From Apodemus sylvaticus (Eukaryota > Chordata > Mammalia > Rodentia > Muridae), in the NCBI RefSeq assembly GCF_947179515.1, contig NC_067491.1:10722027-10786026 (forward strand): DNA of 64,000 nt, in the 5' to 3' direction. Under the pieces are notes generated by a model. That model saw only the letters and a program-made list of their open reading frames with translations, made no database searches and had not been told where the DNA came from. Within the stretch, counting starts at the first letter, position 1. Each line of letters begins with the position of its first letter. This document shows positions 43,561 to 53,794 of the stretch, piece after piece. The translations under genes and the position numbers were made by a program.

Positions 43561-43792
43561 GCATACATCATGTGGGTAAATTCTCATGTGTTGTTTGAAC
43601 TCACTGAGTTGCTGACCCTGGAAGCAGGTGGTCTGCATCTCCAAATGACTCAGACATGTTTATGCTAATTTTCCTTCAAGACCCCTTGTCTGGTCCCCTT
43701 ACTCTGTAACAGGAAAGGCAAAATGGTGAGACAACCTAAGAGTAGATGCTCTGTGCCCTAGAGTGTCTCTGAGAAGAGCTAGAAAGGGAACG

Positions 43793-44192
43793 TGTACTGG
43801 CTGGGTTTGTGTGTCAACTTGAGTTGACGCTGGAGTTATCACAGAGAAAGGAGCTTCAGTTGGGGAAGTGCCTCCATGAGATTCAGCTGTGGAGCATTTT
43901 CTCAATTAGTGATCAAGGGGGGAGGGCCCCTGTGGGTGGTGCCATCCCTGGGCTGGTATTCTTGGGTTCTATAAGAGAGCAGGCTGAGCAAGCCAGGAGA
44001 AGCAAGCCAGTAAGGAACATCCCTCCACAGCCTCTGCATCAGCTCCTGCTTCTTGATCTGCTTGAGTTCCAGTTCTGACTTCCTTTAGTGATGAACAGCA
44101 ATGTGGAAATGTAAGCTGAACAAACCCTTTCCTCTCCAACTTGTTTCTTGGTCATGATGTTTGTGCAGGAATAGAATCCTGTGACTAAGACA
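43793..44192 (+). mobile_element. ORR1 (MaLR) solo LTR, 400 bp
   Basis: Complete LTR from 'tgtactggctgggtttgtgt' to 'gtgactaagaca', with TATA-like 'ctataaga' at 43970 and 'gaacaaaccctttcctctcc' in the polyadenylation region. Flanks gaacg (43788-43792) and gaatg (44193-44197) match at 4 of 5, consistent with a TSD in which a CpG has changed to TpG. Confidence 0.92.
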
Positions 44193-44499
44193 GAATGTTT
44201 CCAACAGAGGTTATATTTGTTTATCCCACAACATGGAAGTGCCTGCTGTGGGAAGGAGACTCCAGAAGTTCAGCCGTAGGACACTCATCCGTGGAGAGAA
44301 TGCTCAGTCATGAACTCCAGCTGACCTGGTTGTTTCCTGCTGGATGTTGTAAGTGCCCAAATCAGTGACGTTGTAACTCTTTACTGCTCTTCCTTCCTTG
44401 GAAGTCTCAGATATCTGCTCTCCCTGGGTTGATGGAAATTCTACTCCCTCATTTAATGATGTTAACTTTGTATTATTATTTGCCATAAAACATAAAAAA
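44193..44499. other. No gene recognised
   Basis: About 300 bp of unique-looking sequence. Confidence 0.5.
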
Positions 44500-44700
44500 T
44501 AGAGAGAGAATCAGCAGTTAAGAGTGCTTGCTGCTCTTGCAGTTCCCAGCACCTACTTTTGGTAGCTGACAACTTAGTTGTCCATAACTCCAGGTCCAGG
44601 AGATCCAGTGCCCTCTGCTGGCCTCCATGAGCCAGTGCACATACATTGCACACACAGATATGAATACAAATATAGTTTTAAAAATTATTTAAAAATATAT
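44500..44700 (+). mobile_element. B3 SINE
   Basis: 'cagcagttaagagtgcttgc', 'tgctcttgcagttcccagca', 'ccataactccaggtccagga', 'gccctctgctggcctccatg' and 'cacacagatatgaata', then an A/T-rich tail. Confidence 0.82.
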
Positions 44701-44704
44701 ACCG

Positions 44705-44877
44705 GGGGCCTGGAGAGATGGCTCAGTGGTTAAGAGTACCGACTGCTCTTCTGAAGGTCCTGAGTTCAAATCCCAGCAACCACATGGTGGCTCACAGCCA
44801 TCTGTAATGAGATCTGATGTCCTCTTCTGATGTGTCTGAAAATAGCTACAGTGTACCTACATATAATAAATAAATAA

Positions 44878-44880
<3 letters not shown>
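44705..44880 (+). mobile_element. B2 SINE
   Basis: A well-preserved B2: 'ctggagagatggctcagtgg', 'gaccgactgctcttc'-type ('accgactgctcttctgaagg'), 'caaccacatggtggctcaca' and 'cctcttctgatgtgtctgaa', with AATAAATAAATAAATC. The tail runs into a TA microsatellite. The young-looking sequence supports Mus. Confidence 0.93.

Positions 44881-44928
<48 letters not shown>
44881..44928. repeat. (TA)n microsatellite
   Basis: About 23 AT units at the B2 tail; expansion from a SINE tail is common. Confidence 0.97.
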
Positions 44929-44930
<2 letters not shown>

Positions 44931-45504
44931 CAGTGTAAGATGATCGTCTCTCTGCTAATTTTATTCTACCCTAGTTAACTGAGAAAATGGAATCAAAAGT
45001 TATTTAAAACTATCTGGTTGTTGTTGATTTTGGCATACTCTTTACCTAATGTTATACAAAAGAGGTGATTACAAAATTGACAAAGATGCCCTTTTGTGTA
45101 CTCAGCAAATAAATCCTAAAGGTCTACACCAATAATGATAAGGATCAATAAAGACAGTCAGTATGTATTCCTTGATTCCAAGATTAGTCAGGAGCCAAGG
45201 GACAGTTGGATTCTGTAGTAAGTAATCTGTGATCTGGATCAGAGAGGTCATGGAGTCCTTGAAGTTTGGACTGTAACCAGTACACATCCTATAAGGAGGA
45301 GAGTCAATGGAGAGAGATGTTCCCTATACTTCCAAAGGGAGCCACAAGGTCAAAAGGACCCTAACTCATTCCCAAATATAACATAACCAGTTAAAAAATC
45401 AACCTTCCAAAACCCAACAAACAAACAAACCCCCAAATCAATATGAGATAAAATACGTAAAAGAGCCAGGATTCTCAACTGGTTTTTAAAAACTTAAGAA
45501 AGGG
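44929..45504. other. No gene recognised
   Basis: AT-rich unique-looking sequence. Confidence 0.45.
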
Positions 45505-45509
45505 GGGGG

Positions 45510-45565
45510 ATCTGTTAGGAGTCCCACAAGAACACCAAGCTACACAACCATAGCACATATGCAGA
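45510..45565 (-). mobile_element. L1 3'UTR fragment (Lx-like)
   Basis: 'tgttaggagtcccacaagaa' then 'caccaagctacacaaccata' and 'catatgcagaggacc', shared in part with 38990-39060. Confidence 0.62.
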
Positions 45566-45628
45566 GGACCAAGGAAAACAGATGGGGAGGGTCTGGGGGA
45601 GGAGAGACATGGAGTGGGGGCACTGGAG

Positions 45629-45748
45629 TGAGCCTGTGGAGGGACACATCTCGCTCTCCTATGGCTCTCATCAGGCTCACGGTTCCTTCTTGAATGAGAT
45701 TTGGTAGTTCGTGTCTTTGGGGGTGAATTTATCCATCTTATTTAAGTG
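45629..45748. repeat. Direct repeat copy A (unknown LTR-like unit)
   Basis: A 120-bp block containing 'tctcgctctcctatggctct', 'cttgaatgagatttggtagt' and 'ggggtgaatttatcc'. About 80% alike to copy B at 46624-46742, same orientation. Confidence 0.85.
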
Positions 45749-46049
45749 GAGAGAGGGGAAACTATGGTCAGGATAAAATGCGTGAAGAATAGTACCACTA
45801 CTACTAATAAAGGTTACCTGTGGTTCCCTACATGATCTTAACCCCTTAAAAGTATAACCAAACAATAACAGTCATTAAATCATCAGTTTTGGCTGATTTT
45901 AGAAGGATAATTTGTCAAAATAAAAAAACATGCTAACTGGATTCACTTATCAAAGATTAAACCTATTCCCCCACCAAAAAAGCACACTAAAAAATTAACA
46001 ATTAATCAAGCATGATAGTGCATATCTTCAATCCCAGAACTCTGGGACA

Positions 46050-46172
46050 CTGACTGCTCTCCCAAAGGTCCACGTGGTGGCTCACAACCATCCATAAAGA
46101 GATCTGACTCCCTCTTCTGATGTGTCTGAGGACAGCTACAGTGTACTTACATGTAATAAGATAAATAAATCT
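46050..46172 (+). mobile_element. B2 SINE, 5'-truncated
   Basis: 'actgactgctctcccaaagg', 'cacgtggtggctcacaacca', 'ccctcttctgatgtgtctga' and an AATAAATAAATCTTT tail. Confidence 0.85.
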
Positions 46173-46316
46173 TTGGGCCTGGAGGGAGTAGGGCCAGAGC
46201 AAGCAGAGGTCCTGAGTTCAATTTTCGGCAGCCACATGATGGCTCACAACCATCTTTACAGCTACAGTGTACTCATATAAACAAACAAACAAACAAATAA
46301 AATAATTCTTAAAAAA
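46173..46316 (+). mobile_element. Second B2-related SINE in tandem
   Basis: A variant head 'gggcctggagggagtagggc' followed by B2 'gaggtcctgagttcaatttt', 'gccacatgatggctcacaac' and 'cagctacagtgtactcatat', with (AAAC)n and A-rich tail. A 'cctcttctg...' segment is deleted. Confidence 0.72.
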
Positions 46317-46623
46317 TAAAAGAACATACTCCCAACAGACAAAGCCTAGCTGTCCCTACTTCCTTAAATAACCTGACCAAACCTGTCTCCACCAAAATTC
46401 CACAAATTGTTCTAAAAACTTCAAACTGTTTTTTTTATTTTACATTTTTGTTTATTATTTTTGCATTCTTCCTTATTCAATTATGTATAGTTAATATCTT
46501 CTAGGCTCCGGGCCCTAAAACTTCAGATATTACTAGTTAGTAGTTTCCAGTCCGTTACCATTGGGAGCAGCTCATTCTACTGAGACCAACCAGTAGCATC
46601 ATAAATCCTGTTTTCTTTTAGTC
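46317..46623. other. No gene recognised
   Basis: About 300 bp, possibly part of the unit represented by the direct repeats. Confidence 0.4.
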
Positions 46624-46742
46624 TGAGCCCTGTGGAGAGGCACGTCCCCTCGCTCTCGTATGGCTCTCAGACTCTCTATTGTTCTTGAATGAGATTCGGT
46701 AGTTTGTGTTTTGGGGGGTGAATTTATCCGTCTCATTCAAGT
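46624..46742. repeat. Direct repeat copy B
   Basis: Contains 'cctcgctctcgtatggctct', 'cttgaatgagattcggtagt' and 'ggggtgaatttatccgtctc'. Partner of 45629-45748. Confidence 0.85.
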
Positions 46743-47564
46743 TACCCAATTTTTTTTCTTTGGCAATTTATAATTTTTAAGTTAACTATAACATTTCAAG
46801 AATCAACCATTTCATAAAGCCAAGCAGAAGCACGGATATCTGTGTTATGATGCAAACAGCATCATCTCCAAATAAATACTATTTGAGGTGGAGGGAAGAT
46901 AAAGTTATTAATGTCATTAATAGCCACGCCCCACACAAACTTAGCCATGACTAGGTGAGTTTGGTGGGTCAAGCACTTCAACTGTTGTAATAGAAAGTCT
47001 CATTACCAGTAGGTATAAAGAGCCAAAGTGCTAAATGTTTAGAAATCAGGAATTTTGAAAAGCATTTCTTAAAACTAAGCTCTGAATTAAAACAGAGCTT
47101 CCGTAGGATCGACAGAGAGGACAAGGATCCGCCCTCCATCAGTCGTGTCCGCCTCCTGCCTGTGTGCGGGGCTCCTTTGAGGTTGGTCGGCATTGCCTGT
47201 CAGGTTTGCCAAGGCAAAAGCGCACAGGTGCCTCCTAGGGATGCGAGGTGCGTCATGGGAACGAGAGGCCGTGAAAAGTTGAGTTAGGTTATATCCAACA
47301 TGGGATATAATGATGTGGGAGAATATGATGTGGAGATGGGATTGGGACATACAGAGGCCAAAGACTAACAGCGATTCTTGGGGATAGGGATAGAATATGG
47401 CATCCGATTCTGCTGAAAGATTCATTCATCAGAGACATTCAAGGAAAGCTTATCTAGCAATGAGGTCTTTAAAGAGACGGTAAAAGGAACACAAACATAT
47501 AATCTCCCAGGGAGCAGGAAATGGCTTCTGGCTGTACGTGGTACGAATTTGCTTCCAGTTTCCT
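46743..47564. other. No gene recognised
   Basis: Unique-looking. A CpG-richer patch at 47100-47280 ('ggatccgccctccatcagtc', 'cctagggatgcgaggtgcgt') contrasts with the AT-rich flanks. Confidence 0.42.
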
Positions 47565-47775
47565 ACCACCATCGTTCTGCTGTCTGTCTCTTTAGGAACT
47601 GATTCGGCTAGTGATGAGCAGAGAGCGAATGATCTGGTAGAGGCAGGGCTCCTTGTCCTATCCTGGGGACCACCATCGTTCTAACGACCATCTCTTTAGG
47701 AACTGAGATGGCTAGTGATGAGAAGCGAGACAGGAGGCAGACTGGTAGAGACATGGCTCGTTGTCTTCTCCTAGG
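47565..47775. repeat. 104-bp imperfect tandem duplication
   Basis: Copy 1 at 47565-47668 and copy 2 at 47669-47775 share 'accaccatcgttct', 'tctctttaggaactga', 'ggctagtgatgag' and 'ctggtagag' in the same order at about 75% identity. Confidence 0.9.
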
Positions 47776-47871
47776 AAGAAGTTCTTTATTTGAGCGGAAA
47801 AAGTGCTAAGGTCTAGTGGGTGACTAAGACTCCTCTGCCAGGGGTAAAGAACGGCTAATTTGTAGTCAAGA

Positions 47872-47962
47872 GAGACTTGGGATGCAGCTCAGCGGTAGTA
47901 TGTTTGCCTAGCATGGCGTAGGCTGTAAGTTCTATCACTAACACTGAAAAGAGATAAAAATC
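47872..47962 (+). mobile_element. ID-type SINE
   Basis: 'cttgggatgcagctcagcgg', 'tagtatgtttgcctagcatg' and a degraded 'gttctatcactaacac', then an A-rich tail. This is the tRNA-Ala-derived ID head. Confidence 0.65.
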
Positions 47963-47994
47963 CAAAGTAGTAGAGGCCAGAATATTGTCATTTT

Positions 47995-48478
47995 TGTTGC
48001 GGTCCGACCTGCCCCATCTCCAGCACAGCTGTAGCCATTTTATTCCATGCCTGCCAGCTGTTTCCTGCTGTTGCTGTAACTTGCCTGCCAATCATTATCA
48101 CAGAGAAAATACTCGACTCAGAGCAGGGTCATGCTGACCATGTATCCTGTTCTGTTCTGTACCGGGTTTGTTAATCTTAAGAAATCCCACAAAGCTTTAC
48201 ATTGACCCCATCAAATTAAAGGTATGAACTGTTATATCTAAAATGGCTTGAGTCAGAGCTGACCACTGGGCAACACTTCCTGTACCTGTGTATGAACTCA
48301 TTGAGGGTTTTTTTTTTTTTCCCTTTATAGGCCTTCCCTGAGAAATGTTTGGGGTCCTAGTTCAGATAATTCTGAGCGACGTCCTTGATCCATTCAGTAT
48401 CAGGGTGTGTGCCCGTCTGACTGAGATGGGTGTTTGGTGTTTGTGTGGTTTGTAGAGCGACTCTCAGACCCCCTAACA
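47995..48478 (+). mobile_element. ERV solo LTR, 484 bp, with 5-bp TSD
   Basis: Begins 'tgttgcggtccgacc' and ends 'cagaccccctaaca', with a TATA-like 'cctttatag' at 48322 and a strongly GT-rich U5-like end ('gtgtttggtgtttgtgtggt'). The pentamer atttt flanks it at 47990-47994 and 48479-48483. TG...CA ends, the TATA position and the TSD argue for a complete solo LTR. Family not named with confidence. Confidence 0.75.
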
Positions 48479-48483
48479 ATTTT

Positions 48484-49565
48484 AATGCTAATTCCTTGAG
48501 CCTAAATTCTCCTGGGAGGTGCAAAGAGGGCCTGGTTCTGTGTCTGTCTCCTGTCACAGAGAGATTCTAAGGCTACGCGAAGCCTGGCTGTTTTCAGCGG
48601 GTGATGAACGTGGAGATTTCTCTTGTAATCAGCAGCCTGTCTTCGTGAGGGTTGCATCGTCTCTATTTTCTGAGACTGTTCATGACACAAAGCCCTGTCA
48701 AAGGGAGTTACAAAGCAAAGGAAAAGGAAATGCTTCCTAGCGGGAGATACAGAAACAGAGAGACGCATGGCTAACTGTCCTCCCTCATCAAGTACCTTCA
48801 CCTTCTGAATGAAATTGGAAGGCTTGTAGACGAATGAGACTAGATCTTCTAAGGAGACTTAAGAGTCTTTCTTTTTTGTCACTTAAACTGACCACAGGAT
48901 GTTTTCTGTCTATGAAAATAATCAGAAAAAAACCAAGAACCCATACCAATAAATAATGAGGTGAGCCCCATTTCTCTTAATAAAATTCAAGAGAAGGTTG
49001 GAAGAAAAAGATTAGATTATGATAAATTCTCAACAGCTGTGTTTTACTTATGTGTCTATATTTTCAGAATTTGATGAATAGTCCTAAAGATACCTAAGTC
49101 TGAGCAGTCTGGGCAGATGGAATACTTGAACCTCATGCAAACAGGAAGGGAGGTATATGGGGACAGATAGACAAATTCTATCTTTTCTGTTTCTCTCTTT
49201 GGCCTCTCCTTTCTGCGTTCTCTGCTTATCTCTCTTACAGCCCACTGCCTACAGACCACCTTCCGCCACCTCTGCCTTGCTCTGGTCCTGCCTTTGACCC
49301 AGAAGGGGCTTTCCCTCCCTGTTAGAGGGCCAGAGAACTCAGCAATCTTGTTGCCTCTTGGTATAAAGTCTGCATGGAGAAAACGGTATATTGATGGCTG
49401 AGCCGATGGATTAGCTTTCCCAACTCGAGTGTCTAATTTAGTCTATCTGTGTGGTCACTGGGCTACGGACACAGTAGGGGAAGTTGGGAGAAAAGGAGGC
49501 CATACCTGCTATAAATAGGGTGTGTTCTGAGGCAGGGTAGCTAAAGGAACGGCAAATCTCTAAGA
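48484..49565. other. No gene recognised
   Basis: About 1.1 kb of unique-looking sequence without repeats I can name. Confidence 0.45.
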
Positions 49566-49742
49566 CAGTGCTTCTCAACCCTCTTGGGGGGGTCACATAT
49601 CAGATACGTAGCATATCATATATTTACGTTATGATTCATAGCAGTAGCAAAGTTACAGTTACGAAATGACAATAAAATAATTTTATTTTTGTGAGGTCAC
49701 CACAGCATGGGGTTGTAACATGAGGAAGGTGGAGAGCCACTG
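49566..49742. mobile_element. URR1 hAT element
   Basis: 'cagtgcttctcaaccctctt' at the left and 'aggtggagagccactg' at the right, with 'gattcatagcagtagcaaag', 'ttacagttacgaaatgacaa' and 'gtgaggtcaccacagcatgg' between. Confidence 0.9.
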
Positions 49743-50165
49743 CTCCTTGCCTAAATCCTGATTTGAATATCATGCCAATTCAGAAGAATCTCAGGTATAA
49801 CTCAGGTCTGGCTTATGTGCTGGTAGTTCATGAATTATTTCAAAGACATTGTAAGTCTGAACGTGCCCCGCATTGGTGATCCAGGGTAGGTGCAGGTACG
49901 TGGAACAGATAAGGTTGACTCATCCCTTTCATAGAAACTCAAAGCACAGAAACAAGTTCTGTCATCCTATGCACAGAGTAGATGGCCTAAAAACATGACA
50001 GAGAAAGCAGCTGCCACCCTGGGACACACCAAGGACATTTTCTAGATTGTGGACAGTCTAACAAGATTGCACCTTCAAATGTTATTTCTAGGGTTGTTTA
50101 AACAACATTTTAGAATATTATAAGGAAGGAAAGTCAACCATCTCTTGTAGTAGTTGAATGGGAAC
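49743..50165. other. No gene recognised
   Basis: Unique-looking sequence. Confidence 0.5.
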
Positions 50166-50170
50166 TATCT

Positions 50171-50361
50171 TCTTCCTCCTCCTCCTCCTCCTCCTCTTCC
50201 TCCTCCTCCTCCTCCTCCTCTTCCTCCTCCTCCTCCTCCTCCTCCTCCTCCTCCTCCTCCTCCTCTTCCTCCTCCTCTTCTTCTTCTTCTTCTTCTTCTT
50301 CTTCTTCTTCTTCTTCTTCTTCTTCTTCTTCTTCTTCTTCTTCTTCTTCTTCTTCTTCTTC
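50171..50361. repeat. (TCC)n-(TTC)n compound microsatellite
   Basis: About 36 TCC-type units with four TTCC interruptions, then about 28 TTC units. The long Glu, Leu and Pro frames across it are artefacts. Confidence 0.97.
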
Positions 50362-50365
50362 TCTT

Positions 50366-50512
50366 TTTGGTTTTTTTCGAGAAGGGTTTCTCTGTATAGC
50401 CCTGGCTGTTCTGCAACTTACTCTGTAGACCAGGCTGGCCTTGAACTCAGAAATCCACCTGCCTCTGCCTCCCAAGTGCTGGTATTACAGGAGTGCGCCA
50501 CCACTGCCCAGC
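50366..50512 (-). mobile_element. B1 SINE (Mus type)
   Basis: Antisense B1 'gggtttctctgtatagccct', 'ctgtagaccaggctggcctt' and 'gaactcagaaatccacctgc', ending 'gcgccaccactgcccagc'. The 'ctcagaaatcc' variant is typical of mouse B1. Confidence 0.95.
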
Positions 50513-51184
50513 AGTGTGCTACTTCTGACTTGGGGAAATGTAACTCTAGAGGGACAGAAAGCAATGATCTTTTTAGCCTGAGGAGAGGTAAAACCCGGGG
50601 TGGTTGGGACATAAGAGAAGCAGGGTGTCCGCTTTTGTATCTTTTCCTGTTTCTTATTCCAGGGAAAGTGCTCTTATTAGAAGAGGCAGCAGTCACTGGA
50701 GGTCGTGTGCAGCTGTTGTATTTATCATCACAAAAGGCAACAGGAATTTTTCACAATGTAAGAACTGCATCTGTGATTTTCCTTGAAGAGACTGTTATCA
50801 GTATCCTTCTCCTTTTCCTGTCTGTTTACAGAGGCAAAGCTCTCGACTCTGTCGAGAGGCTGACAAGGGGTGCTAGGCAGGCATTTTCTTCTCAAGTGGA
50901 GACTTGTGTGAATTCAGTATGTCTTTTCTTCTGAGGGAAGTTTCTTTTCTTTTACTTTTTCTTTTCCCTCTTAAATATCACAGCTCTGGTATCCTTTCAG
51001 GGTCACTTAAGACCACGCTGTTTCTGGGACACCAGGTTCCTGCTGTTTTGTTGGTTTATTCAGGTGGGGTGGTCTCCTTTTTCTTCTCTCATGGCAAATT
51101 TCAAAGGGAGGTCATCACAGAAGTGATGTTGTAGTGAGCTGTATTCACTGACTAAATCCAGGATTTTACTGGTCAGCCTGAATT
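50513..51184. other. No gene recognised
   Basis: Unique-looking sequence. The open frame entering from the microsatellite is not a gene. Confidence 0.5.
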
Positions 51185-51320
51185 TGTTTATTTTGTTTTT
51201 AATTCATTCTTCTCTCGTGTAGTATATCCTGATGGCAATTTCTCCTCCCTCCTGTCCTCCCAGTTTCCCCCACCTCCCCTCTCCCCCAGATGTACTCCTA
51301 TTCCTCCCCCATTTCCCTTC
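51185..51320 (-). mobile_element. L1 3'UTR fragment (Lx-like)
   Basis: 'tatcctgatggcaatttctc' followed by a C-rich block 'ctcccagtttcccccacctc', as in antisense old L1 3'UTRs. Confidence 0.58.
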
Positions 51321-51515
51321 CAGTGTTTTTCAACCTTCTTCACGCTGCAACCCTTCAGTACATTTCCTCATGATGTGGTGACCCCTAACCGTAAAATTAG
51401 TTTGTCACTACCTCGTAACTGTAATTTTGCTACTGTTAATGAATCATAATGTAAACTATCAGATATCATATATATCAGATATCAGATATATCATAATGTA
51501 AACTATTCAGGATAT
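51321..51515. mobile_element. URR1 hAT element, right end lost
   Basis: 'cagtgtttttcaaccttctt', 'ctgtaattttgctactgtta' and 'gaatcataatgtaaacta', then an expanded 'tcagatat' array in place of the right half. Confidence 0.82.
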
Positions 51516-52297
51516 CTGATACGCCACTGGAAAACAGATGGTCTATATGATTGGGTTTCATGCAAGAGCACATGTCTCTGCACACTGGCTCCCCTACTTT
51601 GATGGTGTAGACTAATGTCTCTTTGACTTTTGTAGCCAGTGAAAATGGTGTGTAGACCCCTGACCACACAGAGTCAAACCAGGATAAGATTTTCACTTCC
51701 CAACATCCTCTGACCAACTCTTCAGCTTTCTTGCTTCTCTTGACCCTGTGTGTCTAACTACAGAGCTTTGACGCTAGATTCCCCTGGGTCAGGGAAGGGG
51801 TGAGGCAGGTTGCTAAGAGAAGAGAGGGGCTTGGGCTAGCTCCGGGGATATTAAGCAGGATAATGGTTAAGGCAAATAAACTATCTTAAGAAATGCTTGG
51901 AACCCTCATCCACGTCCTCCCTTGCTTCTGCTTTAGGAGGTCTGCTGTTCCAAGGCCGCTCATTCGCAACTATTCTTCAGCTCAGATTGCTGCTGCCCTC
52001 CTGATAGATTGGAGCTCCCGAGCGCTGTGTTTCTGGCATTACTTACTCAGATTCACCCAGGAGGCTGGGGTGGCTGGGTTGAAGCACTGGCATTGTTAGC
52101 CACATGCAGGGCCTGTGGTGAGTTTGTCACTTCCAACCCTGGAAAGATATTATGCTGTGCTCCAAGACCCAGTCCTTAATCCTCCCAATACAGACCACTG
52201 GCACTCAGACTCCTTCCTAGCAATGGGAGCTCTACGGTGGAGAAGTTGAGTCCCTTAAAACCCATTGCTTTGGACAGATACAGGCTCATGGGAGGGA
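51516..52297. other. No gene recognised
   Basis: Unique-looking sequence of about 780 bp. Confidence 0.45.
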
Positions 52298-52530
52298 AGG
52301 GCTGGGGAGATGGCTCATTGGTTATAATGCTGTGTGAGGTCCGGAGTCTGGATCCCTTAACTGTGCAAATGGCAGGTGGGTGTGATGACCCCCTTGTTAT
52401 TTCAGCCTGGAACAGTGTAGACAGGAAATCCCCAGGGCAAGCACAGTAGTTGCGCTAACCATATGGAGAATCTGCTTTGACAGAGAGACCCCGGCTCACT
52501 GTCTCAGTAATGTGGAAGAACAGTAAAGAT
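52298..52530 (+). mobile_element. Composite B3/B4-type SINE, diverged
   Basis: 'gggctggggagatggctcat', then 'tcagcctggaacagtgtaga', 'caggaaatccccagggcaag' and 'cagagagaccccggctcact', in the same order as the copy at 38.3 kb. Confidence 0.6.
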
Positions 52531-52853
52531 GATTCTGATGTTCACTAGCTGACATGATTAAAGGCTGCGAGGGGTCTGTTGTGAACCTGTCCTCCAAAGG
52601 GAAGAAAGTCTTCTGTGATTGGTCAAGGAGTGGAGGGAGGGCAACATGAGGTGAGCGTTGCATCATGAGACATACAGCGGATGGTGGCTGACTCCAGCTC
52701 CTCCCAGAGGTGAGCCTGGTGAGCCGGAGTTCTCATGACCCCAGCATACCTGACCACAATCTGAAAATGGCGGGTCACTACCCTATGATCTCAGTGTATA
52801 GTAAAAGTCTATGATTCCTGGGATTCATTGTGAAAAATACCAGCAACAATAGT
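52531..52853. other. No gene recognised
   Basis: About 320 bp of unique-looking sequence. Confidence 0.5.
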
Positions 52854-52867
52854 AATTATTACCATTT

Positions 52868-53042
52868 GTTTTGTTTTGTTTTGTTTTGTTTGGATTTGGT
52901 TTTGTCGAGACAGGGTTTCTCTGTGTAGCCCTGGCTGGCCTGGAATTCACTCTGTAGACCAGGCCGGCCTCAAACTCAGAAATCTACCTGCCTCTGCCTC
53001 CCAGAGTGCTGGGATTATAGGCATGCGCCACCACTGCCCGGC
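52868..53042 (-). mobile_element. B1 SINE with perfect 14-bp TSD
   Basis: Antisense B1 with a (GTTTT)n tail complement, 'cgagacagggtttctctgtg', 'aaactcagaaatctacctgc' and end 'gcgccaccactgcccgg'. The 14-mer aattattaccattt lies exactly at 52854-52867 and 53043-53056, so both ends and the target site are defined. Confidence 0.98.
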
Positions 53043-53064
53043 AATTATTACCATTTTAATTAAC

Positions 53065-53735
53065 TTTTTGAAGTTAGTGTACAAAACAACAGGTTTCCTG
53101 GGTTTAGTCCCCACCACCAAAATATGGATTTTATTATATTTTGATATACATTTGTTGTACTTAGTTCATATTTGCTCCTCACTGCCCTCCTTGATCTCCC
53201 TATATGTATGTAGTCCTCACGTATACATTTCCTTCTGTGAGTATATATGTGTGTGAGTGTGTGTGTGCATGTGTGTGGTTCTGTGAGTGTGTATGAGTGT
53301 GTGTGGGCTTGTGTGTGAGTCAGTGAGTGTGAGTGTATGTATAGATGTGTGAGTGTGTGTGTCTGTATGTGTGATGTGAGTCTGAGTGTGTGTGTGTGAG
53401 AGTGTATGTATGTGTGAGTGTGTGTGTGAGTATGAGTGTGTGCAAGTGTGTGTGTGTGTGTGTCTGTGTGCATATGTATGTGTGTATGTGTGTGAATGTG
53501 TGTGAGTGTGTATGAGTATGTGTATGTATATGTGTATGTATGTGTGTGAATCTGGCTTGTTTTGCTTAACATGACAATCTTCAGTTCTACCCATTTTCCC
53601 TATAGATGTCATAATTTCACTTTTCTTTATGGCTGAATACTTTGCCAATGTGTCTGTATACCACATTTCTTCATCCATCTGTTGATGAGCCTCCAGGCTA
53701 TTTTCATATCTTGATTATTGTGAATAAGGACATAT
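53065..53735 (-). mobile_element. Old L1 3' end split by a TG microsatellite
   Basis: Left piece has 'gtacaaaacaacaggtttcc' and 'tttgttgtacttagttcat' (3'UTR). The right piece has 'ttgcttaacatgacaatctt', 'ctttatggctgaatactttg', 'ccatctgttgatgagcctcc' and 'tgattattgtgaataagg', the antisense C-terminal ORF2. The antisense peptide 'AKYSAIKKSEI' is recognisable at about 53600-53660. Confidence 0.82.
53222..53556. repeat. 335-bp TG-rich array
   Basis: Imperfect TG with GAGTG and TATG interruptions inside the L1 relic. It yields His/Thr-rich antisense frames without biological meaning. Confidence 0.95.
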
Positions 53736-53794
53736 ATATGTATATGTATATATATATTCTTCAATACTTGTAATTTATCTTTTAATGTTTGCAG
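53716..53794 (+). repeat. Dispersed duplication, copy 1
   Basis: 'attgtgaataaggaca', a TA/TG array, then a 39-bp block starting 'attcttcaatacttgtaatt' and ending 'aatgtttgcag'. The 39-bp block is identical in copy 2 at 56270-56342. Confidence 0.95.

Noticed and set aside
47100..47290. Possible CpG island promoter
   Set aside because: The CpG-richer patch is under 200 bp, has no TATA or initiator context, and is better explained as a relic of an ERV-type element.
50158..50934. Open frame of 258 codons on the plus strand
   Set aside because: It starts inside the (TCC)n-(TTC)n array, runs through an antisense B1, and ends in unrelated sequence. The length comes from stop-free microsatellite.
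53060..53678. His/Thr-rich frames of 153 and 170 codons on the minus strand
   Set aside because: They come from the TG array inside a decayed L1 3' end; only a few L1 ORF2 residues are real.
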